In this document: positions 8,190 through 17,292 of the stretch, one piece after another
Layout: each line of letters begins with the position of its first letter
How positions within the stretch are numbered: position 1 is the first letter of the stretch
NCBI GenBank assembly: GCA_030429495.1
Contig: JAUIFH010000007.1
Coordinates: 182,631 to 246,630 of the forward strand
Direction of reading: 5' to 3'
DNA from: Alphaproteobacteria bacterium
GTDB taxonomy: Bacteria > Pseudomonadota > Alphaproteobacteria > Rhodobacterales > Rhodobacteraceae
Length of the DNA stretch: 64,000 nt
The notes under the pieces: generated by a model
What the model was told of the DNA's origin: nothing
What the model saw: only the letters and a program-made list of their open reading frames with translations
The model's database searches: none
Program-made: the position numbers and the translations under genes

Positions 8190-8960
8190 ATGCCCTTCCG
8201 CAAGATAGAGCCGGAGAAGCTTTCCAACACCGTCGTCCGCCAGATCGAGAGCCTGATCCTTCAGGGTATCCTCCGCCCCGGCGAACGGCTTCCGTCCGAG
8301 CGCGAGCTGTCAGATCGTCTCGGCGTGTCGCGGCCAAGCCTGCGCGACGCGATCGCGCAGCTTCAGGTGGCGGGGCTTCTCACCGCGCGGGCCGGCGCCG
8401 GCATTTTCGTAGCCGAGGTTCTGGGATCGGCCTTCTCGCCCGCCCTCATCAAGCTGTTCGCGAGCCATGACGAGGCGGTCTTCGACTACCTCGACTTTCG
8501 CCGCGACCTCGAAGGTCTGGCCGCCGAACGCGCGGCGCGGCTTGGCTCCGACACCGATCTGCGGGTGATCGCGGCGATCTTCGAGAAGATGGAAGTGGCG
8601 CACCTGAAGCGCGACCCCGCCGATGAAGCGAGGCTCGACGCGGAGTTCCACATGGCCATCATCGAGGCGAGCCACAATGTCGTCATGCTGCACATGCTGC
8701 GCTCCATGTTCGATCTGCTGCGGCAAGGCGTCTTCTATAACCGCCAGGTCATGTTCAAGCAGCGGATGACGCGGGGCGCGCTTCTCGACCAGCACCGCGC
8801 GATCAACGCAGCACTTCAGGCCCGCGACCCCGACGGCGCGCGCGCGGCCGTCGAGGCGCATCTGAGCTTCGTCCGTCAGGCCCTTGAGGACGACCTTAAG
8901 GCCGACCGCCACGAGGCGGTCGCACGGCTCAGGTACGAGCACGAGAAGAACCGCGCCTGA
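8190..8960 (+). CDS. GntR-family transcriptional regulator, FadR/FCD subfamily
   Basis: 256 residues. The N-terminal winged helix-turn-helix spans about residues 10-75 (LRPGERLPSERELSDRLGVS, then RPSLRDAI and AGAGIFVAEV). The remainder is the all-helical FCD ligand domain, with the acidic/His metal-site pattern seen in DAEFHMAIIEASHN and a later QHRAINAAL. Such regulators usually respond to a carboxylic acid (pyruvate, lactate, glycolate, fatty acid). ATG at 8190 is preferred over 8175 because GAGGA lies at 8180-8184. A possible self-operator overlaps its leader. Targets cannot be named from context. Confidence 0.88.
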   Translation: MPFRKIEPEKLSNTVVRQIESLILQGILRPGERLPSERELSDRLGVSRPSLRDAIAQLQVAGLLTARAGAGIFVAEVLGSAFSPALIKLFASHDEAVFDYLDFRRDLEGLAAERAARLGSDTDLRVIAAIFEKMEVAHLKRDPADEARLDAEFHMAIIEASHNVVMLHMLRSMFDLLRQGVFYNRQVMFKQRMTRGALLDQHRAINAALQARDPDGARAAVEAHLSFVRQALEDDLKADRHEAVARLRYEHEKNRA

Positions 8961-8974
8961 CCACCCGGAAACAG

Positions 8975-9000
8975 AAAGGCCGGGGCAAGCCCCGGCCTTT
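8975..9000. terminator. Bidirectional terminator between the GntR gene and the F0 operon
   Basis: AAAGGCCGGGGC (8975-8986) pairs exactly with GCCCCGGCCTTT (8989-9000), giving an 11-12 base stem with a very small loop. It lies between two convergent genes. T-rich flanks exist on both sides (TTTGTTC on plus, TTTCTGTTT on minus), so it can serve both transcripts. Confidence 0.8.
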
Positions 9001-9038
9001 GTTCTTGCCGCGTCTCCGGGCTGCGCCCGGACCCGGTG

Positions 9039-9593
9039 TCAGTGCAGTTTCGCTTCTGCCTCACCGATCGCCGCATCGATAAGCGTGCCGCGTTCGGCCG
9101 CCGTCATCTGCTTCGCGATCAGGTCCCCGGCGGCCGCGACCGCGACCGTCACCGCGCGGTCGCGCACTTCGCGCACGGCAGCAGCCTCGGCCGAGGCGAT
9201 CTGATCCTCGGCGGCCGCGAGGCGGCGGGTGATGGAGGCCTTAAGGTCCGCTTTCGCCTGTTCGGCGGCAGCCAGCGCCTCGCGCTTGGCGGTCTCGACG
9301 ATCCGCTCGGCCTGCTCCTGCACTTCCTTCTGCTTGCGCTCATAGGAAGCAAGGATCGACCGCGCTTCGTCATGCAGCGCCCGCGCCTCGTCGAGGTCGG
9401 ATTTGATGCCCGCCGCGCGCTTGTCCAGAAGCCCGCCGAGAAGCGCCGGGACCTTGAAGTAAAGCAGCACGCCGACGAACAGCAGGAACGAGACCGTCAC
9501 GACGAAGTCGGTGTTGCGGAGCGACAGGAACGGCCCCGACGCTGCCATTGCAGGCGTCGCAGACAAGGCAAGGATAGCCGCGAGTTTTTTCAT
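9039..9593 (-). CDS. atpF: F0F1 ATP synthase subunit b
   Basis: 184 residues. Peripheral-stalk subunit: an N-terminal leader-like stretch ([17 protein letters not shown]), one transmembrane helix at about 28-50, then a long charged, Ala-rich coiled coil that reaches F1. The C-terminal segment [22 protein letters not shown] is typical of alphaproteobacterial b subunits. It is the last gene of the F0 operon, starting four bases after the b' stop. The F1 genes are not in this window, as expected where F0 and F1 form separate operons. Confidence 0.93.
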   Translation of the reverse strand: MKKLAAILALSATPAMAASGPFLSLRNTDFVVTVSFLLFVGVLLYFKVPALLGGLLDKRAAGIKSDLDEARALHDEARSILASYERKQKEVQEQAERIVETAKREALAAAEQAKADLKASITRRLAAAEDQIASAEAAAVREVRDRAVTVAVAAAGDLIAKQMTAAERGTLIDAAIGEAEAKLH

Positions 9594-9597
9594 GTCC

Positions 9598-10173
9598 TTA
9601 CCCTTTCAGCCGTGCATTGATCGCCGCCGTCACCGTCCGCGCGTCGGCCTTGGCGCCGAAGCTTGCGACGATATCCGCAGCAGCCGACTTGGCTACCTCG
9701 ACGACGTTTTCCGCCGCACCGGCGCGAATCTCCTCGATCCGCTTCATCGATTCCGCGGATTTCGCCGCGATCTCGGCGTCGGCCTTGGCGGTGGCCTTGT
9801 CGAGGTCCTTCTGGATCTCGGCCCGCGCCTCGGCGACGATCTTGCCCGCTTCGGTCCGCGCGTCGATCAGCGCCTGGTTATAGGCCTTCTCGGCCTCCTC
9901 GGCCTTCGCCTTCAGCTCTTCGGCCGCGGCGATGTCGTTGGTGATCTTGCCCTGGCGGTCGGCGATAATGCCGCCGATCCGGGGCAGCGCGACCCGGCTC
10001 AGGATCAGGTAGATCACGATCAGCGCGACGACGAGCCAGAAGATCTGGTTCGGGAAGGTCGCGAAATCCAGTTGCGGCATGCCCGCGGATTCAGCCGCGT
10101 GGCCCGCCGCCTCGGCCGCGTGGCCGGCAGCTTCGGTTGCCGTGTGGGCAGCCTCTGTCGTTGTGTTTGCCAT
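9598..10173 (-). CDS. atpX: F0F1 ATP synthase subunit b'
   Basis: 191 residues. Second b-type stalk subunit found in photosynthetic and many other alphaproteobacteria, forming a b/b' heterodimer. One transmembrane helix at about 44-65 ([15 protein letters not shown]) precedes a long amphipathic coiled coil. The first 30 residues are a low-complexity extension with an imperfect repeat of EAAGHAA, which is unusual for the family and probably disordered in the periplasm or membrane surface. Located between atpE and atpF. Confidence 0.93.
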   Translation of the reverse strand: MANTTTEAAHTATEAAGHAAEAAGHAAESAGMPQLDFATFPNQIFWLVVALIVIYLILSRVALPRIGGIIADRQGKITNDIAAAEELKAKAEEAEKAYNQALIDARTEAGKIVAEARAEIQKDLDKATAKADAEIAAKSAESMKRIEEIRAGAAENVVEVAKSAAADIVASFGAKADARTVTAAINARLKG

Positions 10174-10253
10174 CTCGGCCCCCGTCGATGCCCGTTATAC
10201 AACCCGGATGGATGCCCTGCACCCATCCGGCCGTAAGGAAGGTCAGTCGAGGC

Positions 10254-10490
10254 TCAGACGGCGAACATCAGCAGGAGCGCGACGAGGAACGAGAAGATCC
10301 CGAGCGCTTCGGCGAACGCGATGCCGATGAAGAGCGTGGCGGTCTGGCCAGCAGCGGCCGACGGGTTGCGCAGCGCGCCGGCGAGGAAGTTGCCGGCAAC
10401 ATTGCCCACCCCCATCGCGGCTCCGCCCATGCCCATGCAGGCAAGGCCAGCGCCGATGTACGCACCCATTTGAACGATATCGCCTTCCAT
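10254..10490 (-). CDS. atpE: F0F1 ATP synthase subunit c
   Basis: 78 residues in two hydrophobic helices joined by the polar loop RNP at 41-43. The proton-carrying carboxylate is Glu61 in FAEALGIF, so this is a proton-type ring subunit; the extra Gln/Thr ligands needed for sodium are not evident. The first helix has the glycine-rich packing motif ([16 protein letters not shown]). The gene sits between atpB and b', with a gap of about 80 bases to b', which may allow higher expression of subunit c. Confidence 0.96.
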   Translation of the reverse strand: MEGDIVQMGAYIGAGLACMGMGGAAMGVGNVAGNFLAGALRNPSAAAGQTATLFIGIAFAEALGIFSFLVALLLMFAV

Positions 10491-10539
10491 GTCGTTTACT
10501 CCTTACGGTTGGAATTGGCTGGAATTGGTTGTCCCGACC

Positions 10540-11310
10540 TCAGTGGTGCGGATGCAGCGCATCCTTGAGATAGACGCAGGTCAGGATGGTGAACACGTAG
10601 GCCTGGATGAAGGCCACGAGAATTTCGAGCCCGTACATCGCGGTGATCGCGATGATCGAGAGCGGCGTGACGGCAAGCCCGATGCCCGACATCAGGACCA
10701 GCGGCGCGAAGGCCGCGAAGACCTTGATCACCGCGTGGCCGGCCATCATGTTGCCGGCAAGTCGGATCGAGTGGCTGACGGGCCGCACGAAGTAGGAAAT
10801 CACCTCGATCAGGGCGAGGACCGGGCGCAGCGGCAGCGGCGCCGAGGACACCCAGAACAGCGACAGGAAACCGGCGCCGTTCTTGACGAAGCCGACGATG
10901 GTCACGGTCAGGAAGACCGCCATGGCGAGGATCGCGGTGACGGCAATATGGCTCGTCGTGGTGAAAGCCTTCGGCAGCAGGCCGAGGAAATTCGAGAAGA
11001 CGATGAAGCAGAAGACCGTGAAGATGTAGGGGAAGAACTTCAGCGCGTCCTTGCCGGCCACGTCCTCAACCATCTTGTGGATGAAACCGTAGGCGAGTTC
11101 CGCCACCGACTGCATCCGCGACGGAACAATCGCGCGGCCGCGCGTGCCGAAGACGAAAAGCGCGGCGATCGCGAGCACGGTCAGCGCCATCCACAGCGTG
11201 ACATTGGTCGGCGTCATCATGCCCACCGCGCCTTCGCCGAAGAGCGGCTTGACGATGAACTGATCCATCGGATGGAACACAAGGCCTTCGCTATGCTCTT
11301 CCGTCGCCAC
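10540..11310 (-). CDS. atpB: F0F1 ATP synthase subunit a
   Basis: 256 residues with five to six transmembrane helices. The essential arginine of the proton channel is Arg183 in [14 protein letters not shown], and the C-terminal [16 protein letters not shown] block is characteristic. It converts proton flow into rotation of the c ring. It begins two bases after the atpI stop, consistent with co-transcription. Confidence 0.96.
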   Translation of the reverse strand: MATEEHSEGLVFHPMDQFIVKPLFGEGAVGMMTPTNVTLWMALTVLAIAALFVFGTRGRAIVPSRMQSVAELAYGFIHKMVEDVAGKDALKFFPYIFTVFCFIVFSNFLGLLPKAFTTTSHIAVTAILAMAVFLTVTIVGFVKNGAGFLSLFWVSSAPLPLRPVLALIEVISYFVRPVSHSIRLAGNMMAGHAVIKVFAAFAPLVLMSGIGLAVTPLSIIAITAMYGLEILVAFIQAYVFTILTCVYLKDALHPHH

Positions 11311-11312
11311 GT

Positions 11313-11642
11313 CTATTCCCCTTCGTCACGGGCGGAAGTCTCCGCCGCCTTTGCGCTCTGGATTTCCTTGGCAGTGCGAAGCATCGTCTTCACCCCGGCC
11401 ACGAAGCCCAGAAGTATGAACAGCACCAGAAAGAGCGGAATGGTCCCGAAGAGGGTGTCCAGCCCGTATCCGATGCCGAAGCCGATGGCCAAACCGCTCA
11501 CCAGCTCGATCACCATCCGCCAGCCTTGGCTCGCGGCGGAGTAATGTTCGTCCCCGCGGGGCTTCGGCGCTTCGGCCTTCTTCGCATCGGCGAGCCGCTT
11601 CTCCAGCGCCTTCAGGCGGCCCGGATCGGGTTCGTCGGACAT
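11313..11642 (-). CDS. atpI: AtpI-type F0 assembly protein
   Basis: 109 residues. A charged N-terminus ([16 protein letters not shown]) precedes two transmembrane helices with glycine-rich packing ([16 protein letters not shown] and a second helix ending GVKTMLR). This is the alphaproteobacterial AtpI form, thought to help assemble the c ring or support cation handling. It is the first gene of the F0 operon. The ATG at 11642 matches the conserved MSDEPD start; an upstream ATG at 11744 would overlap the promoter. Confidence 0.88.
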   Translation of the reverse strand: MSDEPDPGRLKALEKRLADAKKAEAPKPRGDEHYSAASQGWRMVIELVSGLAIGFGIGYGLDTLFGTIPLFLVLFILLGFVAGVKTMLRTAKEIQSAKAAETSARDEGE

Positions 11643-11670
11643 GAAGATCGCCCCTCGGACAGTCGGGGGA

Positions 11671-11699
11671 TAGCTAGAATCCCGGGGCCGTTGAGTCAA
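11671..11699 (-). promoter_or_regulatory. Candidate sigma70-type promoter of the F0 operon
   Basis: On the minus strand TTGACT (11699-11694) is followed after exactly 17 bases by TAGCTA (11676-11671), about 30 bases upstream of the atpI start. The -35 element matches five of six consensus bases; the -10 is weak. No other gene lies upstream for 180 bases. Confidence 0.5.
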
Positions 11700-11823
11700 T
11701 GCGGCTTTACGTGCAAAATCTCCGCTGCAACATGTTGATTTCACTTGTGTTTGTGAGGGAGGCTTCCAGCCAGAGTGTTCCGGCTGCTGCGAAGGGCCGC
11801 GAAATCCCGCCCCGGATACATAT

Positions 11824-12735
11824 TCAACCGCCCGGTTGAGGATCGCTGCGCGGCGGCCCGAAAAGCCGCCGCACCAGCCGTCCGTCGATCAGCACGAGGC
11901 CAAGGAAGATCAGCGCCATCCCCGAGACATGCGACGCCAGCAGCACCTCGCCCAGGAACATGACGCCAAGCGTCACCGCCGAGACCGGCGTAATGAAGGT
12001 GATCGTAGAGGTCGTCGTCGCCCCCACCCGGGGCAGCAGCCAGAACAAGAGGATGAACGCAGCAGCCGTCAGGATCAAACCGATAACGAACAGCGCCGCC
12101 CAGGTCTGCCACAGGCGGATTTCGGGAACGCCTTCGGTCGCCAGCACCACCGGGATCAGAAGTAGCGTCCCGAAGCCCAAAGACCAGCCGGTGATCACCG
12201 CCGGATCGGTCCTGCCGAAGCGGCGAAACCAATTGACCGCCACGCCGTAACACGCGGGCGCCAGCATGCAGAAGACAAGCGCCCCGAAAGCGCCGCTTGC
12301 CCCGCCATTCAGGGCGGGCAGCGCCAGCGCCACGATCCCGGCAAAGCCGGCTGTCACACCCAGCGACTTGCGCAGCGTCGCGCGCTCCCCTCCCGGCCAG
12401 AAATGCGAGATCACGACGACCATGACCGGCGTCACCGCGTTGATGATCCCCGCCTCGCCGGACGTGATGATCTGCTGCGCGATTGGGAAGATCGAAAGCG
12501 GCAGAGCATATTGCAGCAGGCCGAAGACCGCCGCGTCCCGCAGGAAGGGACGGCCGACCCGCCTCACCCGCCCGGTCGCGACCAGCCAGATCCAGCAGCC
12601 CAGCGCGCCGAACCCGACCCGGCCGAGCGCGACCTGAAGCGGCCCGAGTTCGCGCAGGAGGATCTCGTTGAAAAACATCGAGGAACCCCAGCCGATGCCG
12701 AGAAGCAGGATAAGTCCCCAATATCTGAGCGGCAT
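11824..12735 (-). CDS. EamA/DMT-superfamily permease
   Basis: 303 residues with about ten hydrophobic segments in two EamA repeats, each ending in a recognisable block (for example AGEAGIINAVTPVMVVVI and TFITPVSAVTLGVMFLGE). These are inner-membrane drug/metabolite exporters whose substrates cannot be predicted from sequence. ATG at 12735 is chosen because GAGGGG lies just upstream. It is divergent from the ArsR-family gene. The 180 bases to atpI contain the F0 promoter candidate. Confidence 0.85.
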   Translation of the reverse strand: MPLRYWGLILLLGIGWGSSMFFNEILLRELGPLQVALGRVGFGALGCWIWLVATGRVRRVGRPFLRDAAVFGLLQYALPLSIFPIAQQIITSGEAGIINAVTPVMVVVISHFWPGGERATLRKSLGVTAGFAGIVALALPALNGGASGAFGALVFCMLAPACYGVAVNWFRRFGRTDPAVITGWSLGFGTLLLIPVVLATEGVPEIRLWQTWAALFVIGLILTAAAFILLFWLLPRVGATTTSTITFITPVSAVTLGVMFLGEVLLASHVSGMALIFLGLVLIDGRLVRRLFGPPRSDPQPGG

Positions 12736-12892
12736 GGCCCCCCTCGCCTCATTCGGAGCCCGCACTTAAGTCCGTCGCGACGGCGCCGTCCACCCGTATC
12801 CTGACCAATCGCATGAATTCTGGTGACCGCCGACATCAACGCTGGTGATCGCCCGGCTTCCGCCCGCAACGCCGCCGGGTTACTCTGCCCGC

Positions 12893-13228
12893 ATGAACCG
12901 CCCCGCGAACCTCGACACGATCTTCTCTGCCCTCGCGGATCCCACGCGGCGGGCGATCCTGACCATGCTGCTCGAAGACGACATGGCCGTCACCGACGTG
13001 GCCGAACCGTTCGAGATGTCGCTGGCCGCGATTTCCAAGCACCTCGTCGTCCTCGCCGAAGCCGGACTCATCAGTCAGGAGCGGCGCGGACGGGTGAAGT
13101 GGTGCAAACTCGAACCGGACGCCATGCGCGCCGCAACCGTCTGGATCCAGGGCTTCGGCCAGTTCGAGCCGCTCGACTTCGACGCGTTCGAGCGCTTCCT
13201 TCAGACCGAGATTCCAGACCGCCCCTGA
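12893..13228 (+). CDS. ArsR-family winged-helix regulator
   Basis: 111 residues. The ArsR fold is visible from residue 8: IFSALADPTRRAILTMLLE, then MSLAAISKHLVVLAEAGLI as recognition helix and RRGRVKWCKLEPDAM as wing. The typical metal-binding cysteines of arsenic or zinc sensors are absent, and the type resembles the small regulators (SdpR-like) often paired with SRPBCC/AHSA1 genes, although no such gene is adjacent here. Target and signal unknown. Confidence 0.85.
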   Translation: MNRPANLDTIFSALADPTRRAILTMLLEDDMAVTDVAEPFEMSLAAISKHLVVLAEAGLISQERRGRVKWCKLEPDAMRAATVWIQGFGQFEPLDFDAFERFLQTEIPDRP

Positions 13229-13237
13229 CCCGGACGC

Positions 13238-14137
13238 TCAGTCCTTCCTGTCGCCCGGCGCCTCTTCTTTTAGAAGAAGCACCAGCGCGAATGCCGTCAG
13301 CGCCACGCCGGCCGCCACCAGCGGCGGCGGCGCCGGCTGGCCCAGCGCGATCTCCCACAGGATCACCCAGGACGGCGTGAGGTAGGTATAGGCCATGACC
13401 TTCGACGACGGCAGCCTGAGTGTCGCGTATTGCAGCAGGACGAAGGTCGCTGCACTCGCGAAGACAGCGGTATAGGCGAGCGTGATCCAGACGACAGGCG
13501 GCAGCGCCGCCCAGCCGGTCGCGCGGATCGCCGGCCAGCCGTAGAGCGTGAGAAGGAGCGCACCGGCCACGAGTACGCCAAAGGAAAAGACCGTCGCCGT
13601 CTCGCCCCGGTTCAGCTTCCTGACGAGCGGCGTATAAAATGCATGCGCCACGCAGCCGGCGAAATAAATCGCCTCGCCGCGCCCCAGATCGAACCGCATC
13701 AGCGCCCCCGTATCGGCGCGGAAGATCACCCAGAGCGCACCTGCCGCCCCGATGGTGAGCGCGAGCGCGATCCGCGGCGTCGTCACCTGCCGCAGGAGGA
13801 GCCAGCCGAACCCGGCCGAGAGCACCGGCGTCAACGTGAAGACCGCCGCGGCGGAGACCGGCGGCGCGGTTTTCAGCCCCTCGAACATCAGGACAAAGTA
13901 GGCACCGAAGGTCGCGCCAAGCAGGATGTATCGCCAGGGCGCCGTCAGTGCGCTTCGCGGCACGCCCGTCGTGGCGAAGGCCGCCGCGCCGATGATCGCC
14001 CCGGCAAGAACGAAGCGCAAAGCCGTGAAGGCCAGCGGAGAAACGAGGTTCGCCGTCATCGAGCCGAGAGAGAACGACCCTGCAATCAGCACCGAGAAGA
14101 GAAGCATCGCGAGATGCCCGCGCAGCGCCTGCGGCAT
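13238..14137 (-). CDS. EamA/DMT-superfamily permease
   Basis: 299 residues, ten predicted transmembrane segments in two EamA repeats (FSLGSMTANLVSPLAFTALRF in the first, VMAYTYLTPSWVILWE in the second). Cytoplasmic C-terminus KEEAPGDRKD. Its start lies three bases after the stop of a LysR-family gene on the same strand, so it is probably in that operon and may be under LysR control. It is only distantly similar to the permease at 11824 and does not look like a recent duplicate. Exported substrate unknown. Confidence 0.88.
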   Translation of the reverse strand: MPQALRGHLAMLLFSVLIAGSFSLGSMTANLVSPLAFTALRFVLAGAIIGAAAFATTGVPRSALTAPWRYILLGATFGAYFVLMFEGLKTAPPVSAAAVFTLTPVLSAGFGWLLLRQVTTPRIALALTIGAAGALWVIFRADTGALMRFDLGRGEAIYFAGCVAHAFYTPLVRKLNRGETATVFSFGVLVAGALLLTLYGWPAIRATGWAALPPVVWITLAYTAVFASAATFVLLQYATLRLPSSKVMAYTYLTPSWVILWEIALGQPAPPPLVAAGVALTAFALVLLLKEEAPGDRKD

Positions 14138-14140
14138 CGC

Positions 14141-15022
14141 TCAGGCCATCCCGCAGCCCTGCGCGTCTTCCTTCAGCGCCTTGAGGAAAAGCTGGATGCG
14201 CGGCGTTCGGTGCAAATCGACATGGGTGACGAGCCAAAGCGGGCTGTCCCATTCCGGCCGCGCGGGCAGCGCCTCCACCAGGTCCGGATAGCGCCGCGCC
14301 AGAAGCACCGGCAGAAATCCAAGCGCCGCGCCACCCGTCACCGCCTCTACCGCCACGCGGTCCTCGTTGGTGCAAAAGGTCACGGCGTCATCCGGTATCC
14401 GCGGCAGCAGCCAGCGGTAGAACGGCGCCCGGCTTTCGGCATCGACGGGGCCGACAAAGCGGTGGCGGGCAAGATCGTCATCGCCTTCGGGCAGTCCGTA
14501 GCGTTCGACATAGGCGGGGCTCGCGTAAAGCCCGCGCTTGTGGGTGCAGAAGCTTTGCACCACATTGTCCGGTTCCTGCGGCTTGCCGCCGGCGCGGATC
14601 GCCACATGCGCCTCGCCGTATTCCAGGCGGAAGAGGCGCGAGTCCGACACGTAGCGAACCTTCAGCTCGGGATAATCCGCCTGAAGCCGGATCAGGGTCG
14701 GCGTGACCAGCTCCGACAAACCGGGCAGCGAGGTCACAACCAGTTCGCCGGATATATCCGACGTGCCCCCGGTGATGCGCGCGGCGAGGTGGGCGAATTG
14801 ATCCTCGGTCGCCTGCGCGACCTTCAGAAGCTCCTGCCCGGCCTCGGTCGCGGTGTAGCCGCGCGCATGCCGCTGGAACAGCTTTGCGCCGAGCCGCCCT
14901 TCGAGCGCGTCGATATGGCGAATGACCGTGGCGTGGTGCACGCCAAGCACCTCGGCCGCCCCCGACACGGTGCCGACACGCGCAACCTGATAGGCGGTAC
15001 GGATCTCGTCCCAATTGTCCAT
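14141..15022 (-). CDS. LysR-family transcriptional regulator
   Basis: 293 residues. The N-terminal helix-turn-helix is at about 5-65 (AYQVARVGTVSGAAEVLGVHHATVIRHIDALE), followed by two effector-domain lobes. ATG at 15022 gives the usual short lead before the HTH; a start at 15058 would add 12 residues. Operon-like with the EamA permease downstream (three-base gap), and divergent from a small secreted protein gene. LysR proteins commonly control a divergent gene, so either neighbour could be its target. Confidence 0.88.
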   Translation of the reverse strand: MDNWDEIRTAYQVARVGTVSGAAEVLGVHHATVIRHIDALEGRLGAKLFQRHARGYTATEAGQELLKVAQATEDQFAHLAARITGGTSDISGELVVTSLPGLSELVTPTLIRLQADYPELKVRYVSDSRLFRLEYGEAHVAIRAGGKPQEPDNVVQSFCTHKRGLYASPAYVERYGLPEGDDDLARHRFVGPVDAESRAPFYRWLLPRIPDDAVTFCTNEDRVAVEAVTGGAALGFLPVLLARRYPDLVEALPARPEWDSPLWLVTHVDLHRTPRIQLFLKALKEDAQGCGMA

Positions 15023-15258
15023 CTGGCCATGCCTTTGAAATGGAAGAGTTTGTTTCAACCCTGATCACGAAAAGGTAATGTGCACCAGTGAACATTACCG
15101 TATGAAAAAGCCTCATTTTCTGCCGAAATGCAATACCCTATCTCGGTATCACGATCACCGGCAGGCCCCAGCAAGGCGGCGCCGGCGATGTAAAGAAACC
15201 GGCCCTGACGGGCCAACAAACCATGCGGGACTTCCCGCGGTACCGAAAGGAAAGACCA

Positions 15259-15528
15259 ATGTTTGCCAAAGTGACCCTCTCCGCCCTCGCCCTCGCCATC
15301 GCTGCTCCGGCCTTCGCCGCGGGTTCGCAGCTCGAACGCTCCGCCGGCGTCGAACCGGGTGTCTACACCCTTGCCCAGCTGTCCGACATCGTCTCGGCCG
15401 ACGAAGCGAACGATGCGGCGCGCCTGAAGGCCTTCTATCTGGGCGCCGACGACACCGTGTCGCGCAACGATTTCTCGGGCGAGGCCACGATCGCGCCGAA
15501 AGGCTTCAGCAAGGGCTCCGACCGCTGA
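15259..15528 (+). CDS. Small secreted protein of unknown function
   Basis: 89 residues with a clear signal peptide ending AFA-AGS, giving a mature protein of about 71 residues. The mature part has QLERSAGVEPGVYTLAQLSDIVSA-type sequence, then an acidic segment and GFSKGSDR at the end; no cysteines and no recognised domain. AAAGGAAAG lies just upstream of ATG 15259. Divergent from the LysR gene. Probably periplasmic; role unknown. Confidence 0.7.
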   Translation: MFAKVTLSALALAIAAPAFAAGSQLERSAGVEPGVYTLAQLSDIVSADEANDAARLKAFYLGADDTVSRNDFSGEATIAPKGFSKGSDR

Positions 15529-15732
15529 TCAGGGCGACAACCGCCGGGGACACCCGGCCAGAGAATGGCGCGCGGGATCACTCTCGCGCGCCATTTGCGT
15601 TTCGCGGGTTGCCGTCGAAAGGTGCAAGCCCAAAGTCTGCGCATCAGTGCACATATGGGGTATTTCCATAGGCATTAATTACAATCTCGCACATTGCTAG
15701 ATTGAAGCAGCATATCGTTCAGGAGACATCCC

Positions 15733-16323
15733 ATGACCCGCATCCTTCGTATTGAAACCTCCATCAAGGGCGACGCCTCCGTCTCCCGCAAGCTGACCGA
15801 CCGCATCATCGCACGCCTGACAAAGACCCATTCCGGCGCGACCGTCGCCACGCGTGACCTGTCCGAAGGCGTGCCGCAGATCGACGGCGCCTGGATCGGC
15901 GCGGTCTTTACGCCCGCCGCCGACCGCACGCCGGAACAGGCGCAGATCGCGGCCTATTCCGACGCGCTTCTGGATGAGGTGAAAGCAGCCGACATCCTCG
16001 TCATCGCGCTGCCGGTCTACAATTTCGGCCTGCCCGCCCAACTGAAAAGCTGGATCGACCACCTCGCGCGCAAGGGCGAAACCTTCACCTACACCGAGGC
16101 CGGTCCGAAAGGTCTTCTGGAGAACAAGCGCGCCATCGTCGCCCTGTCCTCCGACGGCACCAAGATCGGGTCCGAGATTGACTTCGCCTCGGGCTACCTG
16201 CGCCACATGCTCGGCTTCTTCGGCATCACCGATGTCGATTTCGTCGCCGCCGACCAGATGGTCTTCGACCCCGAAGCGACGTTGAAAAAGGCCGAAGCGC
16301 AGGTCGACGCGCTGGCGGCCTGA
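15733..16323 (+). CDS. FMN-dependent NADH:quinone oxidoreductase / azoreductase (AzoR-type)
   Basis: 196 residues of flavodoxin-like fold. The FMN phosphate loop resembles IETSIKGDASVSRKLTD near the N-terminus, the flavin-ring loop is LPVYNFGLPAQLKSWIDH at about 95-112, and the GYLRHMLGFFGITDVDFV segment near the C-terminus is typical of AzoR. These enzymes reduce quinones and azo dyes by two electrons, protecting against quinone stress. AGGAGA lies at 15720-15725. The 200-base upstream gap is AT-rich at 15650-15710 and probably holds the promoter. Confidence 0.9.
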   Translation: MTRILRIETSIKGDASVSRKLTDRIIARLTKTHSGATVATRDLSEGVPQIDGAWIGAVFTPAADRTPEQAQIAAYSDALLDEVKAADILVIALPVYNFGLPAQLKSWIDHLARKGETFTYTEAGPKGLLENKRAIVALSSDGTKIGSEIDFASGYLRHMLGFFGITDVDFVAADQMVFDPEATLKKAEAQVDALAA

Positions 16324-16364
16324 GGCCGTCAAACCCTTGCCGCATTCGGCCGTATCATGGCCGG

Positions 16365-16826
16365 ATGCGGATCATCAAAGACACCGACGACCAATTCGTT
16401 CTCGAAGAAAAGCCCGTCTTCCTCGGGCTTGTCTTTATTTTCTTCCTGATGTCCGGCGCGGCTTGGGCAGTCGACGCTTACAAGGCCGGCAACCACGCGA
16501 TGCTCGCGCTCGCCCTTCTCCTCATCGTCGGGATGGGTGTTTTCGCCGCGCGCGTGGTCGAGCGTATCTGGCTGATCTTCGACAGGGCGAAGGGCACGAT
16601 TGAAATCCGCCGGCGCAACCACCGCGACCTCCTGTCCGAGACTTATCCCCTCGCAGACCTCGCCGCCGAAGGCATCATGGTTGAGCGCAGCGGCGACATG
16701 AACCGCCTTGCCCTGAAGCTCTCCTCACACAAGAGGCCGATCCCGATGACGCAGCACTATCAGACAGGAAACCATATCGTTCGCTGCGCCGATGCCGCGA
16801 AGGCCTGGCTGGCCAAAGCCGGATAG
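16365..16826 (+). CDS. Small two-helix membrane protein, first of a tandem paralogous pair
   Basis: 153 residues. Two hydrophobic segments at about 18-36 and 45-64 are followed by a soluble domain of about 90 residues with FDRAKGTIEIRRRN and YPLADLAAEGIMVER. The next gene encodes a protein with the same architecture and clear similarity across the whole length (VLEEKPVFLGL / VIEEQPWFWGL; RIWLIFDRAKGTIEIRRR / RVWLVFDRRAGTVELRRR). No known domain recognised. Likely an inner-membrane protein with a cytoplasmic or periplasmic beta-rich domain. Confidence 0.75.
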   Translation: MRIIKDTDDQFVLEEKPVFLGLVFIFFLMSGAAWAVDAYKAGNHAMLALALLLIVGMGVFAARVVERIWLIFDRAKGTIEIRRRNHRDLLSETYPLADLAAEGIMVERSGDMNRLALKLSSHKRPIPMTQHYQTGNHIVRCADAAKAWLAKAG

Positions 16827-16832
16827 CAGCCG

Positions 16833-17291
16833 ATGCGGGTGCTGGAAAAAAGCGATGACCGCCTCGTGATCGAGGAACAGCCGTGGTTCTGGGGGCTGTT
16901 TTTCGTCGTTTTCATCCTGGCCTTCGTCGCAGGCGCCATCCGTTCGGCACTCGATGGCGATTTCTGGCTGACAGCGATGGCTGTTCTCGTCGTCATCGGG
17001 GTGGGCGCGCTTGCCGCGCACAGCATCGAACGGGTCTGGCTGGTCTTTGACCGCCGCGCCGGCACGGTCGAGCTTCGCCGCCGCAGCCTGCGCGGCTTCC
17101 GGCGCGAGGTCTTCCCCCTCTCGGAACTCGCCGCCGACGGCGTTTTCGTCCAGCGGAGCGAGGATACGCAGCGCATTGCGCTCCACCTCGCCTCACGCGA
17201 CACCCCGGTTCCGGTTACGAACTACTATCAAAGCGGTGGTCGGGTCCGCCACTGCGCCGAGATTGCCGCCCGCTGGCTGACCTCCAGCTAA
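16833..17291 (+). CDS. Small two-helix membrane protein, second of a tandem paralogous pair
   Basis: 152 residues, six bases after its paralogue and probably co-transcribed. Two hydrophobic segments at about 18-36 and 46-64, then a soluble domain containing VFDRRAGTVELRRR, FPLSELAADGVFVQR and a final HCAEIAARWL that mirrors RCADAAKAWL in the first copy. The divergence between copies is considerable, so the duplication is old. Function unknown. A perfect hairpin follows immediately. Confidence 0.75.
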   Translation: MRVLEKSDDRLVIEEQPWFWGLFFVVFILAFVAGAIRSALDGDFWLTAMAVLVVIGVGALAAHSIERVWLVFDRRAGTVELRRRSLRGFRREVFPLSELAADGVFVQRSEDTQRIALHLASRDTPVPVTNYYQSGGRVRHCAEIAARWLTSS

Positions 17292-17292
17292 A

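Noticed and set aside
13071..14375. 434-codon minus-strand frame overlapping the EamA and LysR genes
   Set aside because: Out of frame with both real genes on the same strand; no recognisable motif.
13430..15064. 544-codon plus-strand open frame over the EamA and LysR genes
   Set aside because: Product is Arg/His-rich with no domain; both genes beneath it on minus are well supported.
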